A DNA stretch of 64,000 nucleotides from Micromonospora endolithica (GTDB lineage: Bacteria; Actinomycetota; Actinomycetes; Mycobacteriales; Micromonosporaceae): assembly GCF_003626595.1 (NCBI RefSeq), contig NZ_RBAK01000002.1, positions 248,001-312,000 of the forward strand. Reading direction: 5' to 3'. Below, piece after piece: positions 11,405-21,265 of this stretch. Each line of letters opens with the position of its first letter. The first letter of the stretch is position 1. The position numbers were made by a program, and so were the translations under genes. Under the pieces are notes generated by a model. The model was given only the letters and a program-made list of their open reading frames with translations, ran no database searches and was not told the DNA's origin.

Positions 11405-12733
11405 TCAGGCACGTACCGCGCCCACCACCGCCCAGCCGCCGGAGCGCAGCCGCAGCAGCAGGGCGACCAGGCGGATCACCACGAAGAGGGTGAGCCCGGC
11501 CCAGATGCCGCCCAGCCCGAGGTCCAGCGCGTACGTCACCCAGATCGCGGGCAGGAACCCGCCCAGCGCCGCGACGATGGTGAGGTTGCGCAGGTAGCGC
11601 ACATCGCCCGCGCCGATCAGCACCCCGTCCAGGGCGAAGACCACGCCGGCCAGCGGCAGCATCGCCACGAACCACGGCCAGGCGACCAGCGCCTGCCCGC
11701 GTACCTCCGGGTCGGAGCTGAACCAACCCGGCACCACGCCCGCGCCCGCGGCCACCAGCACGGCGAACGCCGCGCCGCAGACCGCGCCGAGCAGGCCGAT
11801 CCGGCGGGCAAGCGCCCGGGCGGTGACGTCGTCGCCGGCGCCCAGCGCGGCGCCGACCAGTGCCTGCGCGGCGATGGCGAGCGCGTCGAGCACCAGCGCG
11901 GTGAAGAACCACAGCTGCAACGCGATCTGGTGGGCGCCGACCGCGGCGGCTCCGAAGCGGGCCGCTACCGCGGTGGCGGAGAGGAAGCTGGCCTGGAAGG
12001 CGACGCCCCGGATCAGCAGGTCGCGGCTGAGCACCAGTTGCTGCCGGATGACCGCCGGCCGGGGGCGCAGCGGCACCCGCTCGGCGACCAGCGCGCCGAC
12101 GAAGAGCAGGCCGCCGAGGGTCTGCGCGGCCACGTTGGCCACCGCCGAGCCGATCAGGCCCAGCCCGGCGGGATAGACCAGCAGGGGGCAGAGCACCGCG
12201 GAGAGCAGGTTGGGCCCGAGGACGAACCACAGCGGCCGACGGGTGTCCTGGATGCCGCGCAGCCAGCCGTTGCCGGCGGCGGCGAGCAGCAGGCCGGGAG
12301 CGCCCAGCGCCGCGACCCGCAACCACTGCGCGGCGGCGTCGGCCACCGCGCCGCCGTCCCCGGCGAGGGTACGCGCGAGCGCGCCAGCGCCGAGCTGCAT
12401 CCCGACCGCGACCAGCACCCCGACGCCCAGCGCCAGCCACGACGACTGGACTCCCTCGGCCACCGCCGCGGCCCGGTCACCCGACCCGAAGCGCCGGGCC
12501 GACCGCCCGGTGGTGCCGTACGCGACCACGGTGCCGATCCAGGCGATGAGTGTCAGCACCGTGCCGCCGACGGCGAGCGCGGCCAGCGGGACCCGGCCGA
12601 GGTGCCCGACGACGGCCGTGTCGACCAGGACGTAGAGCGGCTCGGCGGCCAGGACCACGAGGGCCGGCAGGGCGAGCGCGGCGATCCGGCGCGGGGAGGC
12701 GGGTCGCGCGACGGTCACGGCGGGCTGGCTCAT
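11405..12733 (-). CDS. MATE-family efflux transporter (DinF-like)
   Basis: A 442-residue multidrug and toxic compound extrusion protein with about 12 hydrophobic segments. The first MatE repeat begins IAALALPALVVLAAEPLYVL and DTAVVGHLG; the second begins near VLSRDLLIRGVAFQASF with GAHQIALQLWFF. Such proteins use a Na+ or H+ gradient to export organic cations or drugs. The ATG at 12733 (MSQPAV) is preferred to a codon six residues earlier. In many actinomycetes a DinF-like MATE gene lies between the rbfA/nrnA pair and truB, as here. Substrate unknown. Confidence 0.95.
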   Translation of the reverse strand: MSQPAVTVARPASPRRIAALALPALVVLAAEPLYVLVDTAVVGHLGRVPLAALAVGGTVLTLIAWIGTVVAYGTTGRSARRFGSGDRAAAVAEGVQSSWLALGVGVLVAVGMQLGAGALARTLAGDGGAVADAAAQWLRVAALGAPGLLLAAAGNGWLRGIQDTRRPLWFVLGPNLLSAVLCPLLVYPAGLGLIGSAVANVAAQTLGGLLFVGALVAERVPLRPRPAVIRQQLVLSRDLLIRGVAFQASFLSATAVAARFGAAAVGAHQIALQLWFFTALVLDALAIAAQALVGAALGAGDDVTARALARRIGLLGAVCGAAFAVLVAAGAGVVPGWFSSDPEVRGQALVAWPWFVAMLPLAGVVFALDGVLIGAGDVRYLRNLTIVAALGGFLPAIWVTYALDLGLGGIWAGLTLFVVIRLVALLLRLRSGGWAVVGAVRA

Positions 12734-12878
12734 CGCCGCCGATCCTGGCACGGATGAGGTAAGGGTTGCAACCGTGAACGCTGCTTACCGCAGTGGTGCG
12801 GCACGGCTGCCCCGAGGGTCGACGTCGGCCGTGGACGGCGTGGGCCGTCCAGCCGGCGTCAACCAATCGGGCGGAGGG

Positions 12879-12968
12879 TCACTGGCGGGTGTCCATCGAC
12901 GTCTGCAGGGCGCGACGCATCTGCTCGCGAGCGTCGTCGGTGGACTCGGGCTTGGGCTTGTTCGGCAT
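12879..12968 (-). CDS. Possible 29-residue acidic/basic mini-protein
   Basis: A short frame from the ATG at 12968 with GAAGGGAT about 6 bp upstream encodes 29 residues, beginning MPNKPKPESTDDAREQMRRA. The composition (Lys/Pro start, then a charged amphipathic helix) resembles small actinobacterial proteins such as the DUF5302 type, but the match is only by eye. It lies between the MATE gene and DUF6186-like gene on the same strand, in a region with no other gene. Could be chance. Confidence 0.4.
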   Translation of the reverse strand: MPNKPKPESTDDAREQMRRALQTSMDTRQ

Positions 12969-13239
12969 GGTGGTGATCCCTTCCAGGGCGTGGGTCACCG
13001 GAGGACGGCGACGCGCACGGATGGTCCTGCTGGGGCGCCGGCGGCGGTCCGGGATCACCGGCAACGGCCGAGAGGGCGACACGAGCCCGGGTCGGTCCGA
13101 CCCTGGAGGGAGGCGACGCCGGGTGTGGCCCCACCGCCCACGACCGGCGGCACCAGGGGTCACCGGCCAGTTCCCAAGCTATCGTTCAGGTCCACATACT
13201 GCCCAGGCTTCCCGCCATGCGGACACCCCGGTCCAGCCC

Positions 13240-13452
13240 TCAACGGGCCAGGAAGTGCCAGCCCAGCCACCACCAGAAGCCGAAGAGTCCGATCCGGCCC
13301 ACCGGCACCGAACCCACCTCGTACCGCATCACGTAGGCGCAGACGTCGCTCAGGGTGGGAATCCGCGACCCCTCCCGACGGGCCGCCCACTCCACCGCGG
13401 CGAAGAGCACCAGCGATGCCAGGAAGCCGCCGATGGCCAGGGTCCGCATCAT
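13240..13452 (-). CDS. Small membrane protein of DUF6186 type
   Basis: A 70-residue protein with an N-terminal hydrophobic helix (LAIGGFLASLVLFAAVEWAA), a conserved-looking ARREGSRIPTLSDVCAYVMR block and a second aromatic hydrophobic segment (LFGFWWWLGWHFLAR). The REGSRIPTL...GFWWWLGWHF pattern is what I associate with DUF6186. It overlaps the upstream gene by four bases (ATGA type), so the two are translationally coupled and likely form a two-component membrane unit. Function unknown. The 271 bp downstream to the mini-ORF at 12968 show nothing I can support. Confidence 0.75.
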   Translation of the reverse strand: MMRTLAIGGFLASLVLFAAVEWAARREGSRIPTLSDVCAYVMRYEVGSVPVGRIGLFGFWWWLGWHFLAR

Positions 13453-13856
13453 CGCCGCACCAACCCCCAGAACGCGGACAGCCAGGCCAGCCAGGCCGCC
13501 GAGCGGATCAGCCGGTCCTCCAGCAACGGGTCGGCCAACCGCGAGAAGGTGGGGAAGTCGTCACCGGCGGCCAGCACGAACGTGGCCCCCTCGAACACCC
13601 CGAACACCACCACCGGCAGCGCCCACCAGGCCGCTCCGGCGCCCAGCCGGTACGGGGCGGGCCGGCGCGGCACCCGGTTGCTCAGACCGAGCCAGATCAG
13701 CGCCCCGCCGGTGCCGAGCGTGTAGAGATTGGCCTCGGTCGAGAAGGACGCGAACCGGCCGCCGACCAATGAGAGGCAGACGAGCACCGGCACGGCCACG
13801 GCCGGCCGGTCCCAGACGCGCGGCGCCTCGACGGTGAGCTCGTGGGGTTGCTCCAT
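13449..13856 (-). CDS. Hypothetical membrane protein coupled to the DUF6186-like gene
   Basis: A 135-residue protein starting at the ATG at 13856. It has about four hydrophobic segments: VAVPVLVCLSLVGGRFAS, NLYTLGTGGALIWLGLSN, WWALPVVVFGVFEGATFVLA and SAAWLAWLSAFWGLVRR. No catalytic motif is visible. Its stop overlaps the start of the next gene, so they form an operon. The product is probably an inner-membrane protein of unknown role, found beside the translation gene cluster. Confidence 0.75.
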   Translation of the reverse strand: MEQPHELTVEAPRVWDRPAVAVPVLVCLSLVGGRFASFSTEANLYTLGTGGALIWLGLSNRVPRRPAPYRLGAGAAWWALPVVVFGVFEGATFVLAAGDDFPTFSRLADPLLEDRLIRSAAWLAWLSAFWGLVRR

Positions 13857-13941
13857 CCTGCGATTCTCCCCGTGTTCATCGACCGTCGGAAGGTGGACAC
13901 TCCCCGGACCTGTCCCTGATCTTCCACCGTCGACCGCCGGC

Positions 13942-15030
13942 TCAGGCCCCCGGCGTGATCAGCGCACCGTCCAACTGAACGCGGATGCTCCCGACCACGT
14001 CGGCGGCGGTGCCGAGCCCGGTGAAACCGGCGGCGAACCGGTGCCCGCCGCCGCCCAGCGCCACCGCCACCCGGGACACGTCGACGGCGCCCTTGCTGCG
14101 CATGGAGACCGCCCACTCGCCGGGCCCGGTCTGCTTGACGACGCAGCTCACGTCCGCCTCGGCGGTGCACCGCACCGAGTCGATCAACGCCTCCAGCACG
14201 TACGGGCGCTGGTCGTGCCGGGTCAGGTCGTCCAGGGTCGCGTACGTCCAGACCAGACCGTGGCCGCCGGCCGCCGCCGGCTCCAGCCGGGCCCGGCTGA
14301 GCACCTCGCCGAAGAGCCGTACGGCGCCGAACGGGCGGGTGTCGAAGATCCGCCGGGAGATGTCACCGGGGCGGATCCCGGTGGCCAGCAGCCGGCCGGC
14401 CATCGCGTGCACCGCCGGGGTGGTCGCCTCGAAGCGGAACGAGCCGGTGTCGGTGCTGAGCGCCACATAGAGACACTCGGCGATGCCCGCGTCCAACGGC
14501 ACCCCGAGGCGGGCCAGCAACTCCTCGACCACCACCGAGGTGGCGGCGGCGTGCGGGTCCACCAGGTTGACGTGACCGAACCGGGTGTTCGACGCGTGAT
14601 GGTCGAGCACCAGCGCGGTGCCGGCCGTCTCCAGCCGGTCGACCAGCTCACCGAGGCGGGACTCGCTGGCCGCGTCGAAACAGATCACCAGATCCGGATC
14701 GGCGTACGCCTCGGTGGCCGGGACGAGCAGGTCGAGCCCCGGCAGACCGCGGAACGGCTCCGGCACCTCGGGCGGTCCGGGGAAGGTCGCCCGCAACCGC
14801 CGGAGGCCCCGCCGGCGCAGCCCGAGCCCGAAGCCGAGCATGCTGCCCAGCGCGTCGCCGTCCGGGTTGACGTGGCAGATCAGCTGCACCCGGCCGTCCG
14901 GCGGCAGGTCCTCGACGGCCGCGACCGCGGCGGCCCAGTCGGCCTCGGCCGGTCCCGATCCGGACGATCCCGCACCGGCCGGGACATGGTCGACCGTCCG
15001 GCCGGTCGGGTCGACCGCGGACGCGGTCAC
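13942..15030 (-). CDS. DHH/DHHA1 phosphoesterase, NrnA-like (oligoribonuclease / pAp phosphatase)
   Basis: A 362-residue DHH-family protein. DHH domain: RVQLICHVNPDGDALGSMLG (metal-binding Asp pair), DLVICFDAASESR, LVLDHHASNTRFG (the DHH triad) and STDTGSFRF. The DHHA1 C-terminal substrate domain carries the glycine motif GGGGHRFAAGF. NrnA-type enzymes cleave short oligoribonucleotides and often dephosphorylate 3'-phosphoadenosine 5'-phosphate. It overlaps the end of rbfA by four bases, the standard actinobacterial rbfA-nrnA order. The exact start is uncertain: a nonconserved 35-residue N-terminal stretch precedes the domain. Confidence 0.92.
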   Translation of the reverse strand: MTASAVDPTGRTVDHVPAGAGSSGSGPAEADWAAAVAAVEDLPPDGRVQLICHVNPDGDALGSMLGFGLGLRRRGLRRLRATFPGPPEVPEPFRGLPGLDLLVPATEAYADPDLVICFDAASESRLGELVDRLETAGTALVLDHHASNTRFGHVNLVDPHAAATSVVVEELLARLGVPLDAGIAECLYVALSTDTGSFRFEATTPAVHAMAGRLLATGIRPGDISRRIFDTRPFGAVRLFGEVLSRARLEPAAAGGHGLVWTYATLDDLTRHDQRPYVLEALIDSVRCTAEADVSCVVKQTGPGEWAVSMRSKGAVDVSRVAVALGGGGHRFAAGFTGLGTAADVVGSIRVQLDGALITPGA

Positions 15031-15521
15031 CGCCCGGTCCGCGGCGCGGCGTCGTCCTTGTCGTCCCCGGCGTCCGTCGTGCCGTCCTCGGCCGCGTCGT
15101 CGTCCTCGTCCAGCCGGTACGGCTGCGGCTCGCCCGCGTACTCGGCGCGGGCGGCCAGCCGCTGCACCTCGGCGTCGGCGTTGCGCGCCTGCGCGAGCAG
15201 GTCGTCGATGTGCTTGACCTGGTCCTGGACGTCGTCCAGGACGAAGGTGAGCGTCGGCGAGTGCCGCAGCCCGAGCGCCTTGCCGACCGTGCTGCGCAGC
15301 AGGCCCTTCGCGCTCTCCAGCGCCGCCGCCGTGCCCGCCTGGGCGGCCGAGTCGCCGAGCACGGTGTAGAAGACGGTCGCGTCGCGCAGATCGGCGGTGA
15401 TCCGGGCGTCGGTGATCGTGATCATGCCGAGCCGGGGGTCCTTGATCTGGCTCCGCACCACCGACGCGACCAGTTCACGCACTCGCTCCGCGTGCCGGCG
15501 TACCTTGGCCGGATCCGACAT
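15027..15521 (-). CDS. rbfA: Ribosome-binding factor A
   Basis: A 164-residue RbfA, a KH-like factor needed for 30S maturation at the 5' end of 16S rRNA. Typical segments are RHAERVRELVASVVRSQIKD, PRLGMITITDARITADLRDA and LRHSPTLTFVLDD. A long acidic tail (DEDDDAAEDGTTDAGDDKDD) follows the core, common in high-GC actinobacteria. The ATG at 15521 (MSDPAKV) is chosen because GGAGGTGGGCGAG lies immediately upstream, ruling out the ATG five codons earlier. It sits between the ylxP-like gene and the NrnA-like gene. Confidence 0.96.
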   Translation of the reverse strand: MSDPAKVRRHAERVRELVASVVRSQIKDPRLGMITITDARITADLRDATVFYTVLGDSAAQAGTAAALESAKGLLRSTVGKALGLRHSPTLTFVLDDVQDQVKHIDDLLAQARNADAEVQRLAARAEYAGEPQPYRLDEDDDAAEDGTTDAGDDKDDAAPRTGR

Positions 15522-15675
15522 CTCGCCCACCTCCACGGCGTCCCGCTCCCGGCCTCCGACCGACGCAGAGCGTCACCCCGGCCGACCGGCCAACAACTCT
15601 GCACACTACCTTCGCGACCGGTGCCACCGCGCGTCGCCGCCGGTGGCGCCGACCACGCCCCGCGGCGCGGGAGCC

Positions 15676-15969
15676 TCAGTCGTCGTCGCCGTGCAGACGG
15701 CGGCGCACGGAGAGCAACTCCACCTCGGGCCGGCCGGCCACCAGGCGCTCACAGGAGTCGAGCACCTCGCGGACGTGCGCCGGCTCGGCGGCCACCACCG
15801 CCACCGCGATCTCCGCCCGACCGTGCAGGTCGAGCGCCCCCACCTCGGCGGCCGACACCTCGAAGCGCCGGAGCGCCGCGACGATGGGCCGAACATATGA
15901 TCTCTTGGCCTTGAGCGACCGTGAGTCGCCCGGCAGCAGCAGGTCGAAGACCGCGGTTCCGGTGAACAT
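15676..15969 (-). CDS. DUF503 (YlxP-like) protein
   Basis: A 97-residue protein with the family signature LLLPGDSRSLKAKRSYVRPI followed by VAALRRFEVSAAEVGALD and a C-terminal LLSVRRRL. YlxP/DUF503 proteins have a ferredoxin-like fold and have been linked to 30S assembly together with RbfA. The ATG at 15969 is used; a GTG directly before it is in frame. It lies between infB and rbfA, exactly the position of ylxP in Bacillus and actinobacteria, but a strong hairpin separates it from infB. Confidence 0.9.
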   Translation of the reverse strand: MFTGTAVFDLLLPGDSRSLKAKRSYVRPIVAALRRFEVSAAEVGALDLHGRAEIAVAVVAAEPAHVREVLDSCERLVAGRPEVELLSVRRRLHGDDD

Positions 15970-16006
15970 CACCTCAGGACGTTACGGACACCCCTGGACA
16001 TGATCA

Positions 16007-16037
16007 AGGGGTTTACGCCGGTCCGGCGTAAACCCCT
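16007..16037. terminator. Perfect 15 bp hairpin between infB and the DUF503 gene
   Basis: AGGGGTTTACGCCGG (16007-16021) is the exact reverse complement of CCGGCGTAAACCCCT (16023-16037), with only one base between. On the minus strand it is 23 bp past the infB stop and 38 bp before the DUF503 start. No U-run follows. It should end or reduce read-through from infB into ylxP-rbfA, so those genes may also need their own promoter. Confidence 0.75.
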
Positions 16038-16060
16038 CGACCACCTGTCTCAGCCGCGGA

Positions 16061-19000
16061 TCAGGCGCGAACCTTCTCCCGCATCTCGAAGGTCTCGATG
16101 ATGTCGCCGACCTGGACGTTGTTGTAACCACCCAGGGTCAGACCACACTCGAAGCCCTCGCGGACCTCCGTGGCGTCGTCCTTGAACCGCTTGAGCGAGC
16201 TGATGGTGATGTTGTCCGCCACCACCGCCCCGTCACGCAGCAGCCGCGCCTTGGCGTTACGCCGGATGACACCCGACCGGACGATGCAACCGGAGATGTT
16301 GCCGACCTTGGACGAGCGGAAGACGTCGCGGATCTCCGCGGTGCCCAGCTCGACCTCCTCGTACTCCGGCTTGAGCAGGCCCTTGAGCGCCGCCTCGATC
16401 TCCTCGATGGCCTGGTAGATCACCGTGTAGTAGCGGATCTCCACACCCTCGCGGTCGGCCATCTCGCGGACCTTGTTGGAGGCCCGCACGTTGAAGCCGA
16501 TGATCGTGACCGGCTCCGACGAGGCGCTGGCCAGCATGACGTTGCTCTCGGTGATCGCACCGACGCCCCGGTCGAGGACCTTGAGCTGGACCTCCTCGGG
16601 GATGTCGAGGTTGAACAGCGCGTCCTCGAGCGCCTCCACGGAACCGGAGACGTCGCCCTTGAGCACCAGGTTGAGCGAGGTCTTCTCGCCCTCCTTGAGC
16701 TGCTCCATGAGCGTCTCGAGGGTCGCCCGGCCACGGGAGTTGGCGAATGCCGCCGCCCGCCGCCGTGCCTGCCGCTGCTCGGCGATCTGCCGCACCGTGC
16801 GGTCGTCCGCCGCGGCGAGGAAGGTGTCGCCGGCGCTCGGCACCGCGGTCAGACCGAGGACCAGGACCGGACGTGCCGGACCCGCCTCGGCGACCTGGTT
16901 GCCGTTCTCGTCGAGCATCGCCCGAACCCGGCCGTGCGCCCCACCGGCGACGATCGAGTCGCCCGCCCGCAGGGTGCCCTTCTGCACCAGCACCGTCGCC
17001 ACCGCACCGCGGCCCTTGTCCAGGTGCGCCTCGATGGCCACACCCTGTGCCGGCCCGTCGATCGGAGCGGTCAGCTCCAGCGACGCGTCGGCGGTCAGCA
17101 GTACGGCCTCGAGAAGTTCCTCGATGCCGGTGCCCGGCTTGGCCGCCACGTTGACGAACATGGTCTCGCCGCCGTACTCCTCGGCGACCAGGCCGTACTC
17201 GGTCAGCTGCTGGCGGACCTTGTCCGGGTTGGCCTCCGGCTTGTCGACCTTGTTGACCGCCACCACGATCGGCACGTCGGCCGCCTTGGCGTGGTTCAAC
17301 GCCTCGATGGTCTGCGGCATCACGCCGTCGTCGGCGGCGACCACCAGGATCACCACGTCGGTGACCTGGGCACCACGGGCACGCATGGCGGTGAACGCCT
17401 CGTGACCCGGGGTGTCGATGAAGGTCACCGCGCGGTCGTCGCCCTCGTGCGGAACGTGGACCTGGTAGGCACCGATGTGCTGGGTGATGCCACCGGCCTC
17501 GCCGGCCACCACGTTCGCCTTGCGGATCGCGTCGAGCAGCTTGGTCTTACCGTGATCGACGTGACCCATGACGGTCACCACCGGCGCGCGACTGACCAGG
17601 CGCTCCTGGGCGACCTCGGCGTCGAGGTCGATGTTGAACTGCGCGAGCAGCTCGCGGTCCTCGTCCTCCGGGCTGACGATCTGCACGTCGAAACCGAGGT
17701 GCTCACCCAGCAGCAGCAGGGTGTCGTCGGAGCACGACTGGGTCGCGGTCACCATCTCGCCCAGGTTGAACATCTCCTGGACCAGCGAACCCGGGTTGGC
17801 GTTGATCTTGTCGGCGAAGTCCGACAGCGAGGCGCCACGGGAGAGCCGGACGACCTGACCCTGGCCCCGGGGAGCACCCGAGGACATGGTCGGGGCCGAC
17901 AGGTTGTCGAACTCCTGTCTGCGCTGCTTCTTGGACTTGCGACCGCGGGTCGGCCGGCCACCCGGACGCCCGAAGGCACCCGCGGCGCCGCCGCCACGGC
18001 CACGACCGCCGCCACCGGGGCGACCGCCGCCACCGCCTGGAGCACCCGGACGGAAACCGCCGCCGGGCGCGCCGCCGCCGCCACCGGGACCACCACGGTA
18101 GCCACCGCCACCGGCGCCACCGCCGCCACCGGGACCACCACGGTAGCCACCGCCACCGGCGCCACCGCCACCGGGACCACCACGGAAACCTCCGCCGCCG
18201 CCACCGGGACGACCGGCACCGCCGCCGGGGCCGCCACGACCGCCACCGGGACCGCCGGGGCGACCCGTGGTCGGACGCTGGCTCGGCATCGACGCCGGGC
18301 TGGGCCGCGGCGGCATGGAGGCCGGGCTCGGCCGCGGCGGCATGCCCGCCGGGCTGGGCCGGGGGCCACCGGCGCCAGCGGCGGGCGGCCGCTGCTGGCC
18401 GCCCTGGATACCGAACGGGTTGTTACCGGCGCCGCGCGACGGCGGACGACCGCCCGGACGGGCACCCGGGCCCGGCGCGGGCGCGCCGGGACGACCGGCG
18501 GGCTGCGAACCGGGACGCGGTGGAACGGCGTTCGGACCCGGACGCGGGCCCGGACGGGGACCGCCCTCGGTCGGCGGCTCCCGCCGAACGTTCTCGCGTT
18601 GCTGCTGGCGGGCGGCCTGCGCGGCCTTGACCGCGGCCTCCTGCTCAGCCTTCAGCGCGGCGGCACGCGCCTCCGCGGCCGCCACCTCGATGTCGTGCGC
18701 GCTCGCCGGCTTGGCGACCGGGGCCGCCGGCTGCGGCGGGCCCGGAACCGGGCCCTTGGGCTTGGGTCCCGGGGTCGGGGCGGCCGGCCGCCGGGGCGGC
18801 ATCGGCTTGGCCGAGACCCGGGGCGCACCCGGGGTCGGGGACGGGGACGGTGTCGGGGTCGACGATGCCGGGCCCGGAGCGGCCGCCGGCGAGGCGGCCG
18901 GCGCCGAGGAACCACCGGCGGACGCGACGAAGGCGCCACGCAGCCGCCGGGCGACAGGCGCCTCGACGGTGCTGGACGCGGACTTGACGAACTCGCCCAT

Positions 19001-19081
19001 CTCCTTGAGTTTGGCGAGAACGGTCTTGCTTTCGACCCCGAGCTCCTTAGCAAGCTCGTGTACGCGGGCCTTACCTGCCAC
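16061..19081 (-). CDS. infB: Translation initiation factor IF-2
   Basis: A 1,006-residue IF-2, the GTPase that places initiator tRNA on the ribosome. The N-terminal IF2_N helix segment is [20 protein letters not shown], then about 330 residues of Pro/Ala and Gly-rich low-complexity sequence with Lys/Arg. The G domain shows [18 protein letters not shown] (G1), [31 protein letters not shown] (G3) and VAVNKVDK (G4), followed by domains II-IV ending with [18 protein letters not shown]. The GTG at 19081 ([10 protein letters not shown]) with GAGGAG upstream is preferred over the ATG four codons earlier. The low-complexity part includes an exact 45 bp tandem duplication. Part of the nusA-infB operon. 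Confidence 0.98.
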   Translation of the reverse strand: MAGKARVHELAKELGVESKTVLAKLKEMGEFVKSASSTVEAPVARRLRGAFVASAGGSSAPAASPAAAPGPASSTPTPSPSPTPGAPRVSAKPMPPRRPAAPTPGPKPKGPVPGPPQPAAPVAKPASAHDIEVAAAEARAAALKAEQEAAVKAAQAARQQQRENVRREPPTEGGPRPGPRPGPNAVPPRPGSQPAGRPGAPAPGPGARPGGRPPSRGAGNNPFGIQGGQQRPPAAGAGGPRPSPAGMPPRPSPASMPPRPSPASMPSQRPTTGRPGGPGGGRGGPGGGAGRPGGGGGGFRGGPGGGGAGGGGYRGGPGGGGGAGGGGYRGGPGGGGGAPGGGFRPGAPGGGGGRPGGGGRGRGGGAAGAFGRPGGRPTRGRKSKKQRRQEFDNLSAPTMSSGAPRGQGQVVRLSRGASLSDFADKINANPGSLVQEMFNLGEMVTATQSCSDDTLLLLGEHLGFDVQIVSPEDEDRELLAQFNIDLDAEVAQERLVSRAPVVTVMGHVDHGKTKLLDAIRKANVVAGEAGGITQHIGAYQVHVPHEGDDRAVTFIDTPGHEAFTAMRARGAQVTDVVILVVAADDGVMPQTIEALNHAKAADVPIVVAVNKVDKPEANPDKVRQQLTEYGLVAEEYGGETMFVNVAAKPGTGIEELLEAVLLTADASLELTAPIDGPAQGVAIEAHLDKGRGAVATVLVQKGTLRAGDSIVAGGAHGRVRAMLDENGNQVAEAGPARPVLVLGLTAVPSAGDTFLAAADDRTVRQIAEQRQARRRAAAFANSRGRATLETLMEQLKEGEKTSLNLVLKGDVSGSVEALEDALFNLDIPEEVQLKVLDRGVGAITESNVMLASASSEPVTIIGFNVRASNKVREMADREGVEIRYYTVIYQAIEEIEAALKGLLKPEYEEVELGTAEIRDVFRSSKVGNISGCIVRSGVIRRNAKARLLRDGAVVADNITISSLKRFKDDATEVREGFECGLTLGGYNNVQVGDIIETFEMREKVRA
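18076..18165. repeat. Exact 45 bp tandem duplication inside infB
   Basis: Bases 18076-18120 and 18121-18165 are identical, and a third partial copy begins at 18166. Each unit encodes 15 residues of the Gly-rich linker ([11 protein letters not shown] pattern). The copies keep frame. The identical DNA sequence points to recent slippage or unequal crossing-over rather than selection for the peptide alone. Confidence 0.9.
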
Positions 19082-19174
19082 TGCACTCCTCACTCCGAGG
19101 TCGTGCGGGCAGCACCCGCAACAACCTCACTCGTGCACTTGAAGCCTGGTCATTTCAGGGACTTCATCGTGTGC

Positions 19175-19507
19175 TCATGTCGGTCGTCCTACCTTGCTAG
19201 CGACCCTCGTCCGATCGGGTTGACCGGACGTAGTGGTTGGCGCATCGACGTGCTCCGCCAGATCGCCGTGGTCGAGGACCCCGGTGATGCGCAGCGCCCG
19301 CCCGAAGGCCCGCCGCCGCACCGCCTGCGCGAAGCAGGCCGGATCCGGGTGCATGTTCGCTCCCCGACCCGGCAGACTGCGGGCCGGATCAGGTCGGAGG
19401 CTGTGACCAGCCTCGTCACCGACCGCGACGATCCGCAGCAATTCGCTGGCCGGCGCACGTCGCCGGCAACCCACACAGGTGCGCACCGGCGCCACGCGTC
19501 GTACCAC
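19175..19507 (-). CDS. YlxR/RnpM-family RNA-binding protein (DUF448)
   Basis: A 110-residue protein with the family signature RTCVGCRRRAPASELLRI near the N-terminus and PGRGANMHPDPACFAQAVRR in the middle. YlxR-type proteins are small RNA-binding proteins encoded between nusA and infB; in Bacillus the homologue (RnpM) modulates RNase P. The gene lies 16 bp after nusA and before infB on the same strand. The GTG at 19507 is used; the GTG four codons later (VAPVRTC) is an equally plausible start. Confidence 0.93.
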   Translation of the reverse strand: MVRRVAPVRTCVGCRRRAPASELLRIVAVGDEAGHSLRPDPARSLPGRGANMHPDPACFAQAVRRRAFGRALRITGVLDHGDLAEHVDAPTTTSGQPDRTRVASKVGRPT

Positions 19508-19523
19508 TGCTGAAAGTCTACCC

Positions 19524-20567
19524 CTAGCCGCCCGAGATCGCTCCGCCCGGCTCCCGGACGTGATCAGCTCCGCCCCGGTTGCCCGTTCCGGCCTGTTCCG
19601 CGTCGGACCGGATGTCGATCCGCCAACCGGTCAGACGGGCAGCGAGGCGGGCATTCTGCCCCTCGCGGCCGATCGCCAGCGACAGCTGGAAGTCCGGGAC
19701 GGTCACCCGGGCGGTCCGGCTGGACAGGTCGACCACCTCGACCCGCAGGGCCTTGGCCGGGGAGAGCGCGTTACCGACGAAGGTGGCCGGGTCGTCCGAC
19801 CAGTCGATGATGTCGATCTTCTCACCGTGCAGCTCGCTCATCACCGCCCGCACCCGCTGACCCATCGGACCGATGCAGGCGCCCTTGGCGTTGACGCCCT
19901 GCGCGGTGGAACGGACCGCGATCTTCGTCCGGTGACCCGCCTCACGCGCGATGGCGCCGATCTCGACGGTCCCGTCGGCGATCTCCGGCACCTCCAGGGC
20001 GAAGAGCTTCTTGACCAGTGCCGGGTGCGACCGGGACAGGGTGATCTGCGGCCCGCGCATCCCCTTGGCCACGTGCACCACCACGCACCGGATCCGCTCG
20101 CCGTGCGCGTACCGCTCGCCGGGCACCTGCTCCGACTGCGGCAGCACGCCCTCCAGCTTGCCCAGGTCGACGCTGACGATGCCCTTCTCCGACCGCGCCT
20201 CGTGCGCCTGCACCACGCCGGTCACCAGGTCACCGTCGCGGCCCACGTACTCGCCGAAGTGCACCTCGTCGGTGGCCTCCCGCAGCCGCTGGAGGATCAC
20301 CTGCTTGGCCGTCATCGCGGCGATCCGGCCGAAGTCGTGCGGGGTGTCGTCCCACTCCCGCACGACCGAGCCGTCGTCGTCCGTCTCCTGCGCGTACACC
20401 AGGGCGGCGCCGGACTTGCGGTCGATCTCCACCCGGGCGTGCGACTCCGCGCCCTCGGTGTGCCGGTAGGCGGTCAGCAACGCGGTCTCGATCGCCGCGA
20501 GGATCGTGTCGAACGGGATCTCCCGCTCGCGCTCCAGTGCGCGCAGCGCCGCGAGGTCGATGTTCAC
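19524..20567 (-). CDS. nusA: Transcription termination/antitermination factor NusA
   Basis: A 347-residue NusA of the short actinobacterial type. N-terminal RNA-polymerase-binding domain ([27 protein letters not shown]), S1 domain ([20 protein letters not shown]), then two KH domains ([60 protein letters not shown]). It binds RNA polymerase and nascent RNA to control pausing and termination. The GTG start at 20567 overlaps the rimP stop (GTGA), so translation is coupled. The tail after the last KH domain is short and acidic domains found in enterobacteria are absent, normal for this phylum. Confidence 0.98.
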   Translation of the reverse strand: MNIDLAALRALEREREIPFDTILAAIETALLTAYRHTEGAESHARVEIDRKSGAALVYAQETDDDGSVVREWDDTPHDFGRIAAMTAKQVILQRLREATDEVHFGEYVGRDGDLVTGVVQAHEARSEKGIVSVDLGKLEGVLPQSEQVPGERYAHGERIRCVVVHVAKGMRGPQITLSRSHPALVKKLFALEVPEIADGTVEIGAIAREAGHRTKIAVRSTAQGVNAKGACIGPMGQRVRAVMSELHGEKIDIIDWSDDPATFVGNALSPAKALRVEVVDLSSRTARVTVPDFQLSLAIGREGQNARLAARLTGWRIDIRSDAEQAGTGNRGGADHVREPGGAISGG

Positions 20568-21265
20568 CTCTCCTCGTCCTCCACATCATCGTCGTCAAAG
20601 TCGTCGGTGTCGCCGGCGTCGCCGGGTCCGTCGGTGCCGTCCAACTCGTCCGCCTCGTCGATCTCGTCGAGCCGGGTGAACTCCACCTGCACCCGGCCGG
20701 GGCCGAGTTCGGCGTACGTGAACTCCGCGCGACCGGTCTCGGTCTCCAGCGCCACGCGCTCGTCGTCCGCGGCGAGGATCCGACCGGTCACCTGGCGGTC
20801 GCCGCCCTGCTCGGCACGCGGGCCGGGCAGCGCGGCCCGGACGGTCACCCGGACCAGCCGGGCGACGTTACGCCGCCAGTGCCGGGGCAGGGTCAGCGGC
20901 CGGTCCACGCCGGGCGAGCTGACCTCGAGCTGGTATTCGCCGGCGACCAGATCGCCACCGGCCTCCTCGGCCGCGTCGAGGGCGGCGGAGATCGCCCGGG
21001 AGACGTCCGCGACGGCATCCAGGTTGACGCCGCCGTCGGTGTCCACGATCACCCGGACCACGTGCCGGCGGCCGGCGCGGGAGACGGAGAGGTCCTCCAG
21101 GTCGTATCCGGCCGCGGTGACCACGGGCTCGACCACCTCACGCAGCCGGGCCCGGCGGGCGGCGAGGTCGCCGCGCGGCGCGCGCTCCCCGCCACGGGGG
21201 CCCTCCGGACGCCGCGGTCGCCCGGTCGGCCCGGTCGGCCTGGTAGCCCGGCCACGCTGCGTCAT
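20564..21265 (-). CDS. rimP: Ribosome maturation factor RimP
   Basis: A 233-residue RimP, which helps late 30S assembly. Core segments are [54 protein letters not shown] and [15 protein letters not shown]. The core is flanked by a 35-residue basic N-terminal extension and a strongly acidic C-terminal tail ([19 protein letters not shown]). The ATG at 21265 has GAGAGGG upstream. It is the first gene of the rimP-nusA-rnpM-infB operon. The 205 bp upstream separate it from a divergent lipoprotein gene and should hold the operon promoter; I could not identify it firmly. Confidence 0.96.
   Translation of the reverse strand: MTQRGRATRPTGPTGRPRRPEGPRGGERAPRGDLAARRARLREVVEPVVTAAGYDLEDLSVSRAGRRHVVRVIVDTDGGVNLDAVADVSRAISAALDAAEEAGGDLVAGEYQLEVSSPGVDRPLTLPRHWRRNVARLVRVTVRAALPGPRAEQGGDRQVTGRILAADDERVALETETGRAEFTYAELGPGRVQVEFTRLDEIDEADELDGTDGPGDAGDTDDFDDDDVEDEER

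Noticed and set aside
17990..18260. CRISPR-like repeated sequence
   Set aside because: The repeats are tandem, in frame and Gly-coding inside infB, with no spacers and no cas genes nearby.
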